A DNA stretch of 64,000 nt, taken from contig NZ_JAFDVD010000015.1 of the NCBI RefSeq assembly GCF_016887965.1, forward strand, positions 124,001 to 188,000. Direction: 5' to 3'. Of this stretch, positions 9,661 to 18,461 are shown piece by piece. The notes beneath the pieces are model-generated. The model was not told where the DNA came from. It searched no databases and was given only the letters and a program-made list of their open reading frames with translations. The position numbers were made by a program, and so were the translations under genes. Each line of letters starts with the position of its first letter. Position 1 is the first letter of the stretch. The stretch comes from Phycicoccus sonneratiae (GTDB lineage Bacteria; Actinomycetota; Actinomycetes; Actinomycetales; Dermatophilaceae).

Positions 9661-10356
9661 ATGCGCAAGGCCTACCACGAGGAGCTCGACCGGATCGCCG
9701 AGAGCCTCGTCGAGATGACCCACCTCGCGGCGTCCGCGATGAGCCGCGCGACGACCGCGCTCCTCGACGCCGACGTCCACCTCGCCGACTCCGTCATCAC
9801 CGCCGACGCCGACATCGACGCGCGGCGCGAGCAGATCGACCTGCTCTCCTTCGACCTGCTCGCCCTCCAGCAGCCGGTGGCGACCGACCTGCGCGTCGTC
9901 GTGACGAGCATGCGGATGAGCAGCGACATCGAGCGGATGGGCGACCTCGCCCGGCACGTCGCCAAGGTCGCCCGGCTGCGCTACCCCGCCTCGGCCGTCC
10001 CGCCGGAGCTGCGGGGCACCTTCCGCGAGATGGGGTCGGTCGCCGAGCTCATCGTCGAGAAGGTCGGCTCGGTCATCGCCCGGCGCGACGTCGAGGGCGC
10101 CCTCGAGGTGGCCCGCGACGACGACGCGATGGACCGCCTCCACCGCGACCTCTTCGCGCAGGTGACGAGCAGCGAGTGGCCGCACGACACCGAGACGGCC
10201 GTCGACATCACCCTGCTCGGGCGCTACTACGAGCGCTTCGCCGACCACGCCGTCTCGGTCGCCGAGCGGGTCGTCTGGATCGTCACCGGCGAGTGGGGCG
10301 ACGAGGCCGGCGGCGGCCACGACGAGGTGGCGGACACCGCACCCGCGGGAGCCTGA
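9661..10356 (+). CDS. phoU: phosphate-signalling protein PhoU
   Basis: An all-helical PhoU of 231 aa built from two three-helix repeats. Each repeat carries a metal-binding E/DxxxD motif: SDIERMGDLARHVAK at about residue 80-95 and GRYYERFADHAVSVAE near residue 190. In known systems PhoU links the Pst transporter to the kinase and represses signalling when phosphate is replete. ATG 9661 was chosen, although an in-frame GTG sits immediately before it. It is divergent from senX3 and 41 bp upstream of ppk2. Confidence 0.94.
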   Translation: MRKAYHEELDRIAESLVEMTHLAASAMSRATTALLDADVHLADSVITADADIDARREQIDLLSFDLLALQQPVATDLRVVVTSMRMSSDIERMGDLARHVAKVARLRYPASAVPPELRGTFREMGSVAELIVEKVGSVIARRDVEGALEVARDDDAMDRLHRDLFAQVTSSEWPHDTETAVDITLLGRYYERFADHAVSVAERVVWIVTGEWGDEAGGGHDEVADTAPAGA

Positions 10357-10397
10357 GACCCGGTGCCCGCGGCGATCGGCGGCGATACGCTCGAGAC

Positions 10398-11318
10398 GTG
10401 GACGACGAGCAGCGCCGGTCGGTGACCGAGGACTACGCCGAGGAGATCGAGGAGCTCCACGACCTCGAGGAGGCCGAGGGCGTCGACGTCGACGTCAAGG
10501 TCGGCAAGGCGTGGCAGCACGGGTACCCGTACGCGAAGAAGCTCCCGCGCGACGAGTACGAGAAGACCAAGCGCCGGCTCCAGGTCGAGCTGCTCAAGCT
10601 CCAGCTGCACGTCAAGGACACCGGCACGAAGGTCCTCGTGCTCTGCGAGGGGCGGGACGCGGCCGGCAAGGGCGGGGCCATCAAGCGCTTCATGGAGCAC
10701 CTCAACCCCCGTGGCGCGCGAATCGTCGCCCTCGAGAAGCCCACCGAGGTCGAGCGCACCCAGTGGTACTTCCAGCGCTACGTGCAGCACCTGCCGAGCG
10801 GTGGCGAGATCGTCTTCATGGACCGCTCCTGGTACAACCGCGCCGGCGTCGAGCGGGTCATGGGCTACTGCACCCCGACGCAGTACCTCGAGTTCATGCG
10901 CGAGTGCCCCGAGTTCGAGCGGATGCTCGTCAACTCCGGCATCCACCTCGTCAAGCTGTGGTTCTCGGTGAGCCAGGAGGAGCAGGCCGCGCGCTTCGCC
11001 TCCCGGCAGAACGACCCGGTGCGGCAGTGGAAGCTCTCCCCCACCGACCTCGCGAGCCTCGACAAGTGGGAGGCGTACACCGAGGCCAAGGAGGCGATGT
11101 TCTTCTACACAGACACCGGTGACGCCCCGTGGACCGTCGTCAAGAGCAACGACAAGAAGCGGGCCCGCCTCGAGGCGATGCGGTTGCTGCTCACCGGGAT
11201 CGACTACCGCAGCAAGGACCACGACGTCGTCGGCACGCCCGACCCGCTCATCGTCGGGCCGGCCTCGCGCATCTTCGAGCAGGGCGAGCACACCGACCGG
11301 GTGCTGCCCCGGCTCTGA
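10398..11318 (+). CDS. ppk2: polyphosphate kinase 2
   Basis: A PPK2-family nucleotide kinase of 306 aa that transfers phosphate between polyphosphate and nucleoside phosphates. The Walker A motif (LCEGRDAAGKGGAI), Walker B-type MDRSWYNRAG and the lid segment (RFASRQNDPVRQWKLSP) are all intact. The single-domain length suggests class I. The GTG start has TACGCT (10386-10391) ending exactly 6 nt upstream, so it may have its own leaderless transcript despite lying just after phoU. Adjacency to phoU and senX3-regX3 ties polyphosphate use to phosphate sensing. Confidence 0.94.
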   Translation: MDDEQRRSVTEDYAEEIEELHDLEEAEGVDVDVKVGKAWQHGYPYAKKLPRDEYEKTKRRLQVELLKLQLHVKDTGTKVLVLCEGRDAAGKGGAIKRFMEHLNPRGARIVALEKPTEVERTQWYFQRYVQHLPSGGEIVFMDRSWYNRAGVERVMGYCTPTQYLEFMRECPEFERMLVNSGIHLVKLWFSVSQEEQAARFASRQNDPVRQWKLSPTDLASLDKWEAYTEAKEAMFFYTDTGDAPWTVVKSNDKKRARLEAMRLLLTGIDYRSKDHDVVGTPDPLIVGPASRIFEQGEHTDRVLPRL

Positions 11319-11371
11319 GGCCACCGGCGGCGAGCCCTGGACTCCGGCCGCCGCGGGCGGACACTGGGGAC

Positions 11372-13174
11372 GTGACGCCGCCGTCCGCCCCGGGCTTCCG
11401 GGACTTCGCCGAGGCCCGCTGGCCCGACCTCGAGGCGGTCGCGCTCGTCACCACGCTCGACCCGGTGGGGGCCCGGTCGGCCACCGCGCGGGCCCTCGCC
11501 GCACTGGCCGGGCGCTGGGGCACCGTCGTCGAGGAGGGCCGGCCGACGGCCGAGGCCCAGACCGCCCTCCTCGCCCTGCTGGCACGCCCGCTGCCCGCGT
11601 CGCCGGACCCCGTCGCGGTGCGGGCGGTGCTCGACGGCCCGGGCGACCACGTGCCGCTGGCCCTCCTCGACCGGGTGCTCGCCGAGGAGCCCGCCGTCCG
11701 GGCCGACCTGGCCGCCGAGGCGGTGTGGGCCTGGGCCCCGGGCGCGGGGGCGCGGGCGCTGGGCCTCCCCGACGCGGACCCGGCGCTCGCCGGTGCGCGG
11801 GCCCGCCTCGTCGAGGCGCACCGGGCCGCCCGCGCCGCCGACGGCCTCGCCCCGGCCGACGAGGAGGTGGTCGCCGACCTCTGCGGGCTCGCCGACCGGC
11901 TCGCCGCCGCGCAGCCGCCGGCGCCCGACCCCGACTCCCTCGCCGCGGCCGTCGGGCCCGGAGCACGCCGCCGGCTGCTCGTGGCCGGGGGCGGGACGGC
12001 CCTCGCGGTCGGCGCCCTCGCGTGGTGGGGAACCGCCGGGCGGGGGGCGCGCTCGACCGCCGCCACGTCCGGCCCCCCGCCCAACGCCGACCGGACGTGG
12101 ACGTCGACGGCCCGGTGGCCCGCCCGCGGGCGGGTCGGCACCGACCTCGAGGTCCAGGCCCTCGTCGCCCGGTCGGCCCCCGGGGGCCGGGTGCTGCTGG
12201 CCGACGACGTGCTCGACGGGCGGGTCGTCGTCGCGGCGGAGGCGGCCGGCGAGGCCTCGGGGACGACGCTGAGGCTGTGGACCGGACCGGTCGGGGCGGC
12301 GCCCACGGGCCTCGCCGAGGTGCCGCTCGTCCCGGGGCAGGTGCGCGGCGCCGCCGACGTCGTCGCCCTCGGGGTCCCCCACGGCGACGCGGGCGTCCTC
12401 GTCGTGCTCACCGGGCCGGGGGTCGAGCGGGCCCGGTACTCCCTCGTGGCCCGGCCGACGCCGCTCGGCGGCATCCGGCGCGAGTGGGAGGACCTGCCGC
12501 TCACCGGCGGGATCGGGTCGGTCCTCCTGGGGCAGCCGGCCGGGCCGGCCGCGCGGGTCCGGGTCGGCGGCTGGGACGGGCCCCTCCCGCGGCCGCGGTC
12601 CTGGGCGCGGGTCGGCCGGCGCGGCGAGGACGCCTTCCGCGACGAGGTCGCCGCGATCACCGGGGTGCCGGCGGACCGGCTGCGCCTCGGGGTGCGGCGC
12701 TCCCGGCTGCCGGACGACCTCGTCCTGCCCACCGCACCGGATTCCCACCTGGAGGCCCGCCTCCTCGTCGCGACGACCCCGGACGGTGCGGTCCTGCGGG
12801 CGCTCCTCGTGACGACCGCCGACGCCGCCCCCCGGGTGGTCCGCGGCGACGGCCCGCTCGTCGTCCCCGCCGACGACGCCGAGGCACCCTTCGCGCTGCG
12901 CGTGGACGACGACCTCGGGGGCCGCTCGACGTGGGTCGTCACGAGTCCGCCGCGGGGTGCGACGGTCCAGTTCCGCACCGCCGACGGCACCGACCGGGCG
13001 CTCGGGGCCGCCGCACCGGTCGTCGGCCACGCCGCGGTGGTGCGGGTCGAGCTGGCGCCCGGGGCCGCGGGGGCGCGGGTCGTCGTCCGGGACGCCGACG
13101 GCACGCTGGTGGTCGACGGGCCGCCGCTGCGGGGGCGTGACGCCTACGACCTCGCGCCCGGCGACCCCGCCTGA
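11372..13174 (+). CDS. tandem paralogue 1: sigma-region-2-like domain, one TM, exported domain
   Basis: A 600-aa protein of no family known to me. Residues about 8-65 (FRDFAEARWPDLEAVALVTT, then ALAALAGRW) resemble region 2 of SigE-type ECF sigma factors. A second helical module near residues 145-185 carries RLVEAHRAARAADG. An Arg cluster (GARRRLLVAGGG) precedes one membrane helix at about 201-222, giving an N-in, C-out topology. The roughly 375-residue exported part is beta-rich, with RWPARGRVGTDLEVQALVAR and VVRDADGTLVVDG. It aligns along its length with the next two genes. GTG 11372 has GACACT ending 6 nt upstream. No sigma region 4 is present. Confidence 0.85.
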   Translation: MTPPSAPGFRDFAEARWPDLEAVALVTTLDPVGARSATARALAALAGRWGTVVEEGRPTAEAQTALLALLARPLPASPDPVAVRAVLDGPGDHVPLALLDRVLAEEPAVRADLAAEAVWAWAPGAGARALGLPDADPALAGARARLVEAHRAARAADGLAPADEEVVADLCGLADRLAAAQPPAPDPDSLAAAVGPGARRRLLVAGGGTALAVGALAWWGTAGRGARSTAATSGPPPNADRTWTSTARWPARGRVGTDLEVQALVARSAPGGRVLLADDVLDGRVVVAAEAAGEASGTTLRLWTGPVGAAPTGLAEVPLVPGQVRGAADVVALGVPHGDAGVLVVLTGPGVERARYSLVARPTPLGGIRREWEDLPLTGGIGSVLLGQPAGPAARVRVGGWDGPLPRPRSWARVGRRGEDAFRDEVAAITGVPADRLRLGVRRSRLPDDLVLPTAPDSHLEARLLVATTPDGAVLRALLVTTADAAPRVVRGDGPLVVPADDAEAPFALRVDDDLGGRSTWVVTSPPRGATVQFRTADGTDRALGAAAPVVGHAAVVRVELAPGAAGARVVVRDADGTLVVDGPPLRGRDAYDLAPGDPA

Positions 13175-13244
13175 CCCGCCGGTCGGGCGGTCGGGCCGTC
13201 CCGACGCCCGGACGTCCGGGGCCCGCCTGGGTGACACTGTCCCC

Positions 13245-15104
13245 GTGACGCTCTCGGCGCAGGAGGACTTCGGGGGCTTCGTCGTCGCCCGCTGGGGGGA
13301 CCTCGAGGCGGTCGCGCTCGTCACCACGCTCGACCCGGTGACGGCGCGGGAGGCGACGACCGCCGCGCTCGCGACCCTCGGCCCCCGCTGGGCCGCCACC
13401 CTCGAGGAGGGCAGCCCGACCACCGCGGCCCGACGCGCCCTCCTCGAGCGGCTCGTCCCGGCCCGCCGGGCCCGCCCCGGCCGACCGGTGCCCGGAGCGA
13501 CCCCGCCCGGCCCGGCTCCTGCCCTCGCCGCCCCCGGGGCCTTCGGCACCCCCGACGACGACGCCGTCCCCGCCGCGCTGCTGCGCGCCCTCACCGCCGA
13601 GGAGCCGCTCGTCCGCTGCGCGCTGGCCGCCGAGGTCGTCTGGGACACGCCGCCGCCGGAGACCGGCAGGCTGCTCGGGCGACCGGACGTCGAGGACGCG
13701 GTCGCCTCGGCCCGCGAGCGCCTCCTCGCCGTGCACCGCGGCGCCCGCGCCGACGACGGCCTCGGCCCGGCCGACCACCTGCTCGAGGCCGACCTCGTCG
13801 ACCTCGTCCACCGCCTCACCACGACGCAGCCGGAGCCACCGGACCCCGACTCGCTCGTCGGCGAGCGGGTCCGGCGGGTGCGCCGGCGCTCCGTCGTCGC
13901 GGGCGGCGGGGTGCTCGCCGTCGCGGGGGCGGCCGCCTGGTGGGGGCTCGCCGGGGAGGAGCCCGCACCCGCCCGCCGATCGGTCGCGACGCCGTCCACC
14001 GCCGGACCGGACGACCCCGCCTGGCGCTCCTCCGGCCGCTGGCCGGCCCGGGGGACCCTGGCCACCGACCTCGGCATCCAGGCCCTCGTCGCCCGGGCCG
14101 CCCCCGCGGCCCGGCTGCTCTTCGCCGACGACGTCCACGACGTGCGCTGCGTCGTCGCCAAGACCCTCCTGCCCGACGACGTCGGCGGTGGCACCCAGCT
14201 CCAGCTGTGGGCGGGCTCGGTCGGTGCGCCCGCCGAACAGCTGACGATGGTGCCGCTCGGCTACTCGGGCATCTACGAGGTCGGCGACGTCGTGGCCGTC
14301 GGGGTCCCGCACCCGAGCGCCGGCGTGCTCCTCGTCCTCACCCGGCCCTCCATCGACCTCGCCCAGTACTCGCTGACCGCGCGACCGACCCCGGCCGGCC
14401 TCTCGTCGCGTACCTGGCGCAACGTGCGCCTCGAGGCCGGGGTCGGGTCGGTGCTGCTCGACGCCCCTGCGGGGCCGGCCACCCGCGTCCGGTGCGCCGG
14501 GTACGACGGGCCGCTGCCGGCGCCCGAGGCCTGGGCGGTGCGGGACAGCGCGGAGGGCCTCCTCCTCCCGGACGTCGCCGCCATCACCGGCCACCGCCCC
14601 GAGGACCTCCGGGAGCGGGTCGTCGTCTCGCGGATGCCGGCCTCGGTCGAGGTCCCGGACCTCGGTGACGGCCGGGTGACGGTGAGCCTGGTCATCGTCA
14701 CCACCCCCGACGGCGGCGTCGTGCGCGGGGTCACCCTCGCCACGGAGGGTCCGTCGGGGAACAGCAGCATCGGGTCGAGCCCGGTGGTCGTGCCCGCCGA
14801 CCTGGCGGAGGCCCCGTACCTCACCCGGGTCGACGACCTCTCCGGCGACGCCGTCTGGATCGTCACCGTCCCCCCGGGCGGGGCCGAGGTCCGCCTGCGC
14901 ACCGACGACGACGCCGGCAGGGCGGTCGGGACGTCGGCCCGCGTCCACGGCCGCGCGGCCGTCCTCCGGACCCCGCCGACCGACGGAGTCGCCGTCGTCG
15001 TCCGCGACGCCCGGGGCCGGGTGCTCTGGGACGACCGACCCGTCGAAGGCCGCGACGCCTACGACACCTACCCGACCGCGACACCCGACACCGTCGGCGG
15101 CTGA
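13245..15104 (+). CDS. tandem paralogue 2: sigma-region-2-like domain, one TM, exported domain
   Basis: A 619-aa paralogue of the flanking genes. N-terminal FGGFVVARWGDLEAVALVTT matches the ECF region-2-like block, and LLAVHRGARADDGLGPADHL matches the second helical module. VRRVRRRSVVAGGG leads into a membrane helix at about 215-235. The exported domain repeats the shared signatures: RWPARGTLATDLGIQALVAR, GVPHPSAGVLLVLTRPS, VAAITGHRPEDLRERV, SPVVVPADLAEAPY and a C-terminal GRDAYD. GTG 13245 was chosen because GACACT (13233-13238) ends 6 nt upstream. The 70-bp gap to the preceding gene holds only this promoter-like element. Confidence 0.87.
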   Translation: MTLSAQEDFGGFVVARWGDLEAVALVTTLDPVTAREATTAALATLGPRWAATLEEGSPTTAARRALLERLVPARRARPGRPVPGATPPGPAPALAAPGAFGTPDDDAVPAALLRALTAEEPLVRCALAAEVVWDTPPPETGRLLGRPDVEDAVASARERLLAVHRGARADDGLGPADHLLEADLVDLVHRLTTTQPEPPDPDSLVGERVRRVRRRSVVAGGGVLAVAGAAAWWGLAGEEPAPARRSVATPSTAGPDDPAWRSSGRWPARGTLATDLGIQALVARAAPAARLLFADDVHDVRCVVAKTLLPDDVGGGTQLQLWAGSVGAPAEQLTMVPLGYSGIYEVGDVVAVGVPHPSAGVLLVLTRPSIDLAQYSLTARPTPAGLSSRTWRNVRLEAGVGSVLLDAPAGPATRVRCAGYDGPLPAPEAWAVRDSAEGLLLPDVAAITGHRPEDLRERVVVSRMPASVEVPDLGDGRVTVSLVIVTTPDGGVVRGVTLATEGPSGNSSIGSSPVVVPADLAEAPYLTRVDDLSGDAVWIVTVPPGGAEVRLRTDDDAGRAVGTSARVHGRAAVLRTPPTDGVAVVVRDARGRVLWDDRPVEGRDAYDTYPTATPDTVGG

Positions 15105-15141
15105 CGCGTTCCCGGTCGCCGTCGCGGGAGAGGATGGGGCG

Positions 15142-17043
15142 GTGGCGACGACGCTCGAGGAGGACTTCGGCGGCTTCGTCGCGGCCCGCTGGCCGGACCT
15201 CGAGGCCGTCGCCCTCGTCGCGACGCTCGACCCCGAGCGGGCCCGCGAGCTGACGACCTCCGCGCTGGCGGGGCTGCGGCCCCGGTGGCAGCAGACCCTC
15301 GAGGAGGGCGCCCCGACGGCTGCGGCCCGGCGGGCCCTCCTCGCGCGGCTCGAACCCTCCCGCGGTCGGGGTGAGGCATCCGTCGCGTCCGGCGCGCCGG
15401 AGCACGGGCCGGTCGTCCGGCCCCCCGCCGTCGACGACCCCGACACCGGCGTGCCCGCCGCCCTGCTCGACGCCCTCGCCCGGCTGCGTCCCGCGGTCCG
15501 GGCGCAGGTCGGGGCCGGCGCCCTGTGGGAGACCACCGACGACGAGCTGCGGGCCCTCGCCGGCGAGGCCGCCCCGTCCCGCGCCGATGTCGACGCCGCG
15601 CGCCGCGAGCTGGTGGCCGCCCACCGCGCCGCGCGGGCGGCGGACGGTGTGCCCGCCGCCGACCACCGGCTCGACGCCGACCTCGCCGACCTCGCCCACG
15701 CCCTGGCCCGCGCCCTCCCCGAGCCGCCCGACCCAGCGGGTCTCGTCGTCGACCGGGCACGGCGGGTGCGCCGCCGGGCGCTCGTCGCCGGGGCCGGGGG
15801 CCTGCTGCTCGCCGGCGGCGTGGGCTGGGTCGCGGTCCGCGACGGGCTCGGCGCGGACCCGGTGCGGCCGTCACCGCAGACGCCGACGACCGCCGGCCCC
15901 GACGACGCCGCGTGGGGCACGACGACCCGGTGGCCGGCGCGCGGCGGGCTCGCCGACGACCTCGGGGTCCAGGCCCTCGTCGCCCGGGCCGGGGCGGGCG
16001 TGCGCCTGCTGTGGGCGGGCGAGGTCGCCGACCTGCGCGTCGTCGTCGCGGCCACCCCGGACCACCCGCCGACCAGCACCGCCGTGCGGGCCTGGAGCGG
16101 GCCGCCCGGCACGGTGGCCGAACGGCTCGTCGAGGTCCCCACGTCCTTCGACACGATCCTCGGTGTCGAGGACGTCGTCGTGCTCGGGCTGGACCGGCCG
16201 GGCGGTGCGCTGCTGCTCGTCCTCACCCGCCCGACCGAGCGCTCGGCCGCCTTCTCCCCCGTCGTCCGGCCGACCCCCGCCGGCTCGCTCGAGCGCGAGT
16301 ACACGGCCGTCGCCCTCGCCGACGGGGTGGGGACGATGCTGCTGCCGGAGCCGTGGGGCACCGCCGGCCGGGTGCGCTGCGCCGAGTACGACGGCGGCCC
16401 GCTCACCCCGCGCGCGTGGGACCGCACCCGCTCCGGCGGCCCCGGGAGCGGACCCCTCGCGGACCTCGTCGCCCTCGTCGCGTCGTCCACCGGCCTGTCG
16501 CCGGACGACCTGCGCGGCGAGGTCCTCGTCGACTCCCCCACCGACGGGAGCGTCTTCGACCCGACGGCCGTCTCCGCGACCGGCGGCGACGGCCGCGCGG
16601 TGCTCACGGTGGTCCGGACGCCCGACGGCGCGGTGGTGCGTGGCCTCGACGTCCGCGACGACGGCCGCTCGGGCACGACGACCTTCCTCGCCGGCTCGCC
16701 GGTCGTCGTCCCGGCGCGGCTCGCCGGCGAGCCGGCGGTGCTGAGCCTCGACGCGCCGGCCGGGGGCCCGGGCCGCTTCCTCGTCGTCGTCCCCGGGGGC
16801 GGCGCCACCTGCCGGCTGGTCGCGGTCGGACGCCGGGGCGCACCCACGTCCGAGGCCACCGCGATGAAGCGCAGCACGGCCGTCGTCAGCGTCCCGGACG
16901 TCGAGCGCACCACCTACGGGCTGCGCCTCGTCGTGCAGGACGCCGCCGGGCGCACGACGTACGACGACGTGCCGCCGGCCGGCCGTGACCTCGGGGGGTA
17001 CGACGACGGGACCGGGTGGCTGGGGCTGCCCCTGCCGTACTAG
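15142..17043 (+). CDS. tandem paralogue 3: sigma-region-2-like domain, one TM, exported domain
   Basis: The third tandem paralogue, 633 aa. It opens with LEEDFGGFVAARWPDLEAVA, the clearest ECF-region-2-like stretch of the three. It continues with RRELVAAHRAARAADGVP and RRVRRRALVAGAGG, and a membrane helix at about 212-232. The exported domain keeps RWPARGGLADDLGVQALVAR, LLLVLTRPTERSAAFSPVVR, SPVVVPARLAGEPA and VVQDAAGRTTYDDVPP. It ends with an extra Gly/Tyr-rich tail (LPLPY). GTG 15142 has GAGGAT ending 6 nt upstream and starts 37 bp after the previous stop. It converges on gpmA. Function unknown. Confidence 0.87.
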   Translation: MATTLEEDFGGFVAARWPDLEAVALVATLDPERARELTTSALAGLRPRWQQTLEEGAPTAAARRALLARLEPSRGRGEASVASGAPEHGPVVRPPAVDDPDTGVPAALLDALARLRPAVRAQVGAGALWETTDDELRALAGEAAPSRADVDAARRELVAAHRAARAADGVPAADHRLDADLADLAHALARALPEPPDPAGLVVDRARRVRRRALVAGAGGLLLAGGVGWVAVRDGLGADPVRPSPQTPTTAGPDDAAWGTTTRWPARGGLADDLGVQALVARAGAGVRLLWAGEVADLRVVVAATPDHPPTSTAVRAWSGPPGTVAERLVEVPTSFDTILGVEDVVVLGLDRPGGALLLVLTRPTERSAAFSPVVRPTPAGSLEREYTAVALADGVGTMLLPEPWGTAGRVRCAEYDGGPLTPRAWDRTRSGGPGSGPLADLVALVASSTGLSPDDLRGEVLVDSPTDGSVFDPTAVSATGGDGRAVLTVVRTPDGAVVRGLDVRDDGRSGTTTFLAGSPVVVPARLAGEPAVLSLDAPAGGPGRFLVVVPGGGATCRLVAVGRRGAPTSEATAMKRSTAVVSVPDVERTTYGLRLVVQDAAGRTTYDDVPPAGRDLGGYDDGTGWLGLPLPY

Positions 17044-17077
17044 ACGCCTCGGCGCGACGGCCCAGGACGGTTGCGGC

Positions 17078-17815
17078 TCAACGCCCCTGGTTGGCCACGG
17101 CGGCCGCGGCCTCGGCGGCGGCCTCGGGGTCGAGGTACTCGCCGGGGCCGGTCGGCATGAAGTCGTCGCCGAGCCGGTACACGAGCGGCATGCCGGTCGG
17201 GATGTTGAGCCCCGCGATGTCGTCGTCGCTGATGCCGTCGAGGTGCTTGACGAGGGCGCGCAGGCTGTTGCCGTGCGCGGTGACGAGCACGGTCATCCCC
17301 GCGGAGAGGTCGGCCCTCAGGTCGTGCTCCCAGTAGGGCATCATCCGCGGGATGACGTCGGCGAGGCACTCGGTGGCGGGCACGTCGACGCCGGCGTAGC
17401 GCGGGTCGCCGCTCTGGTCGAACTCGCTGCCCGCCTCGATGGGCGGCGGCGGGGTGTCGAAGCTGCGGCGCCAGAGCATGAACTGCTCGTCGCCGTACTT
17501 GTCGCGGGTCGCGGCCTTGTCGAGGCCCTGGAGCGCGCCGTAGTGCCGCTCGTTGAGCCGCCAGCTGCGGCGCACCGGGACCCAGTGCCGGTCGCAGGCG
17601 TCGAGCGCGAGGTTGGCGGTGGTGATGGCCCGGCGCAGCACCGAGGTGTGGACGACGTCGGGGAGCAGCCCGGCGTCCCTCATCAGCTGCCCGCCGCGGA
17701 CCGCCTCGGCCCGGCCCTTCTCGGTGAGGTCGACGTCGACCCAGCCGGTGAAGAGGTTCTTCTGGTTCCAGTCGGACTCGCCGTGGCGCAGGAGGATCAG
17801 CGTGTGCTCCGTCAT
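17078..17815 (-). CDS. gpmA: 2,3-bisphosphoglycerate-dependent phosphoglycerate mutase
   Basis: A glycolytic phosphoglycerate mutase interconverting 3- and 2-phosphoglycerate through a phosphohistidine. The 245-aa product has the catalytic LRHGESDWN motif with His11, [19 protein letters not shown] and the second active-site [11 protein letters not shown]. The ATG at 17815 has TAGGCT (17822-17827) ending exactly 6 nt upstream, so a leaderless mRNA is likely. In mycobacteria it lies directly between the YbjN gene and senX3; here three paralogous genes plus ppk2 and phoU separate it from senX3. Confidence 0.97.
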   Translation of the reverse strand: MTEHTLILLRHGESDWNQKNLFTGWVDVDLTEKGRAEAVRGGQLMRDAGLLPDVVHTSVLRRAITTANLALDACDRHWVPVRRSWRLNERHYGALQGLDKAATRDKYGDEQFMLWRRSFDTPPPPIEAGSEFDQSGDPRYAGVDVPATECLADVIPRMMPYWEHDLRADLSAGMTVLVTAHGNSLRALVKHLDGISDDDIAGLNIPTGMPLVYRLGDDFMPTGPGEYLDPEAAAEAAAAVANQGR

Positions 17816-17840
17816 GCCGCCAGCCTAGCGAGGCACCCGA

Positions 17841-17920
17841 CCCCGACCTTGTGGGCATCCGTCCGCCGAACACGCCGCCGGACCGGGGTGTCGGGCGGAT
17901 GCGGCCCCACAAGGTCGGGG
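17841..17920. terminator. long hairpin downstream of the mshA-ybjN operon
   Basis: Fifteen-bp perfect arms CCCCGACCTTGTGGG (17841-17855) and CCCACAAGGTCGGGG (17906-17920) continue inward with GCATCCG/CGGATGC after a 3-nt bulge. The gene pair on both sides is co-directional (minus), so the hairpin most likely ends the mshA-ybjN transcript. No U-tract. Confidence 0.7.
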
Positions 17921-17939
17921 GAGTCGGGGAGGAGCGGGG

Positions 17940-18461
17940 TCAGGAGGAGGTCTCTCGCGGCGGGTCGCCGGGGCGCTCGAGGATGTGCCGGAAGGCCTCG
18001 AGGTTGCGCAGGCTCTCGCCGCGCGAGACCCGCCACTCCCACTCCTTGCGCATCGAGGTGAGGAAGCCCATGACGAGCAGCTCGTTGAACGGCTCGTCGA
18101 CCGCCGAGAGCACCACCCCGAGCAGCTGGTCGAGGTAGCCGGCGTCGACCCCGGCCGCCGGCACGCGGCCGGTGACGAAGACGTCGCCCGAGCGGTCGAC
18201 GGCGTACGCGAGCCCCGGCAGGCGCAGGTTGCGGCTGAGGAGGAAGCGGTAGACCTCGCCGTGGTTCTCGTCGGGGTTGCGGATGACGAACGCCGACACC
18301 GACAGCGCGCTCTCGCCGCAGACGAGCGACACGACGGTGCGCAGCTTCTTCTCGCCGGGCAGCGACACGACGAGCTCGTCGTCGCGCGCGCCCTGCTCCC
18401 ACTCCAGGCCGGACTCCTCGAGCACGCCGCGGACGAGGGCGAGCAGGTCGGCGCCGCTCAC
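17940..18461 (-). CDS. YbjN-domain protein
   Basis: A 173-aa YbjN-fold protein, structurally akin to type III secretion chaperones. YbjN markers include [38 protein letters not shown] and [17 protein letters not shown]. No signal peptide or membrane segment is seen. GTG 18461 overlaps the mshA stop by 4 bp, so the two are translationally coupled. The same pair occurs as Rv0486-Rv0487 in M. tuberculosis. The cellular role of this orthologue is not known to me. Confidence 0.85.
   Translation of the reverse strand: MSGADLLALVRGVLEESGLEWEQGARDDELVVSLPGEKKLRTVVSLVCGESALSVSAFVIRNPDENHGEVYRFLLSRNLRLPGLAYAVDRSGDVFVTGRVPAAGVDAGYLDQLLGVVLSAVDEPFNELLVMGFLTSMRKEWEWRVSRGESLRNLEAFRHILERPGDPPRETSS

Noticed and set aside
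11372-11540. Paralogue N-termini as functional ECF sigma factors
   Set aside because: The resemblance covers region 2 only; no region 4 is present and the chain continues into a membrane helix, so a classical sigma function is unlikely.
12939-16913. Very long open frame (over 1300 codons) on the minus strand opposite the paralogue genes
   Set aside because: High GC makes stop codons rare in antisense frames. The translation is low-complexity Arg/Pro/Gly, and the plus-strand frames show repeated, family-like conservation with promoter-like starts.
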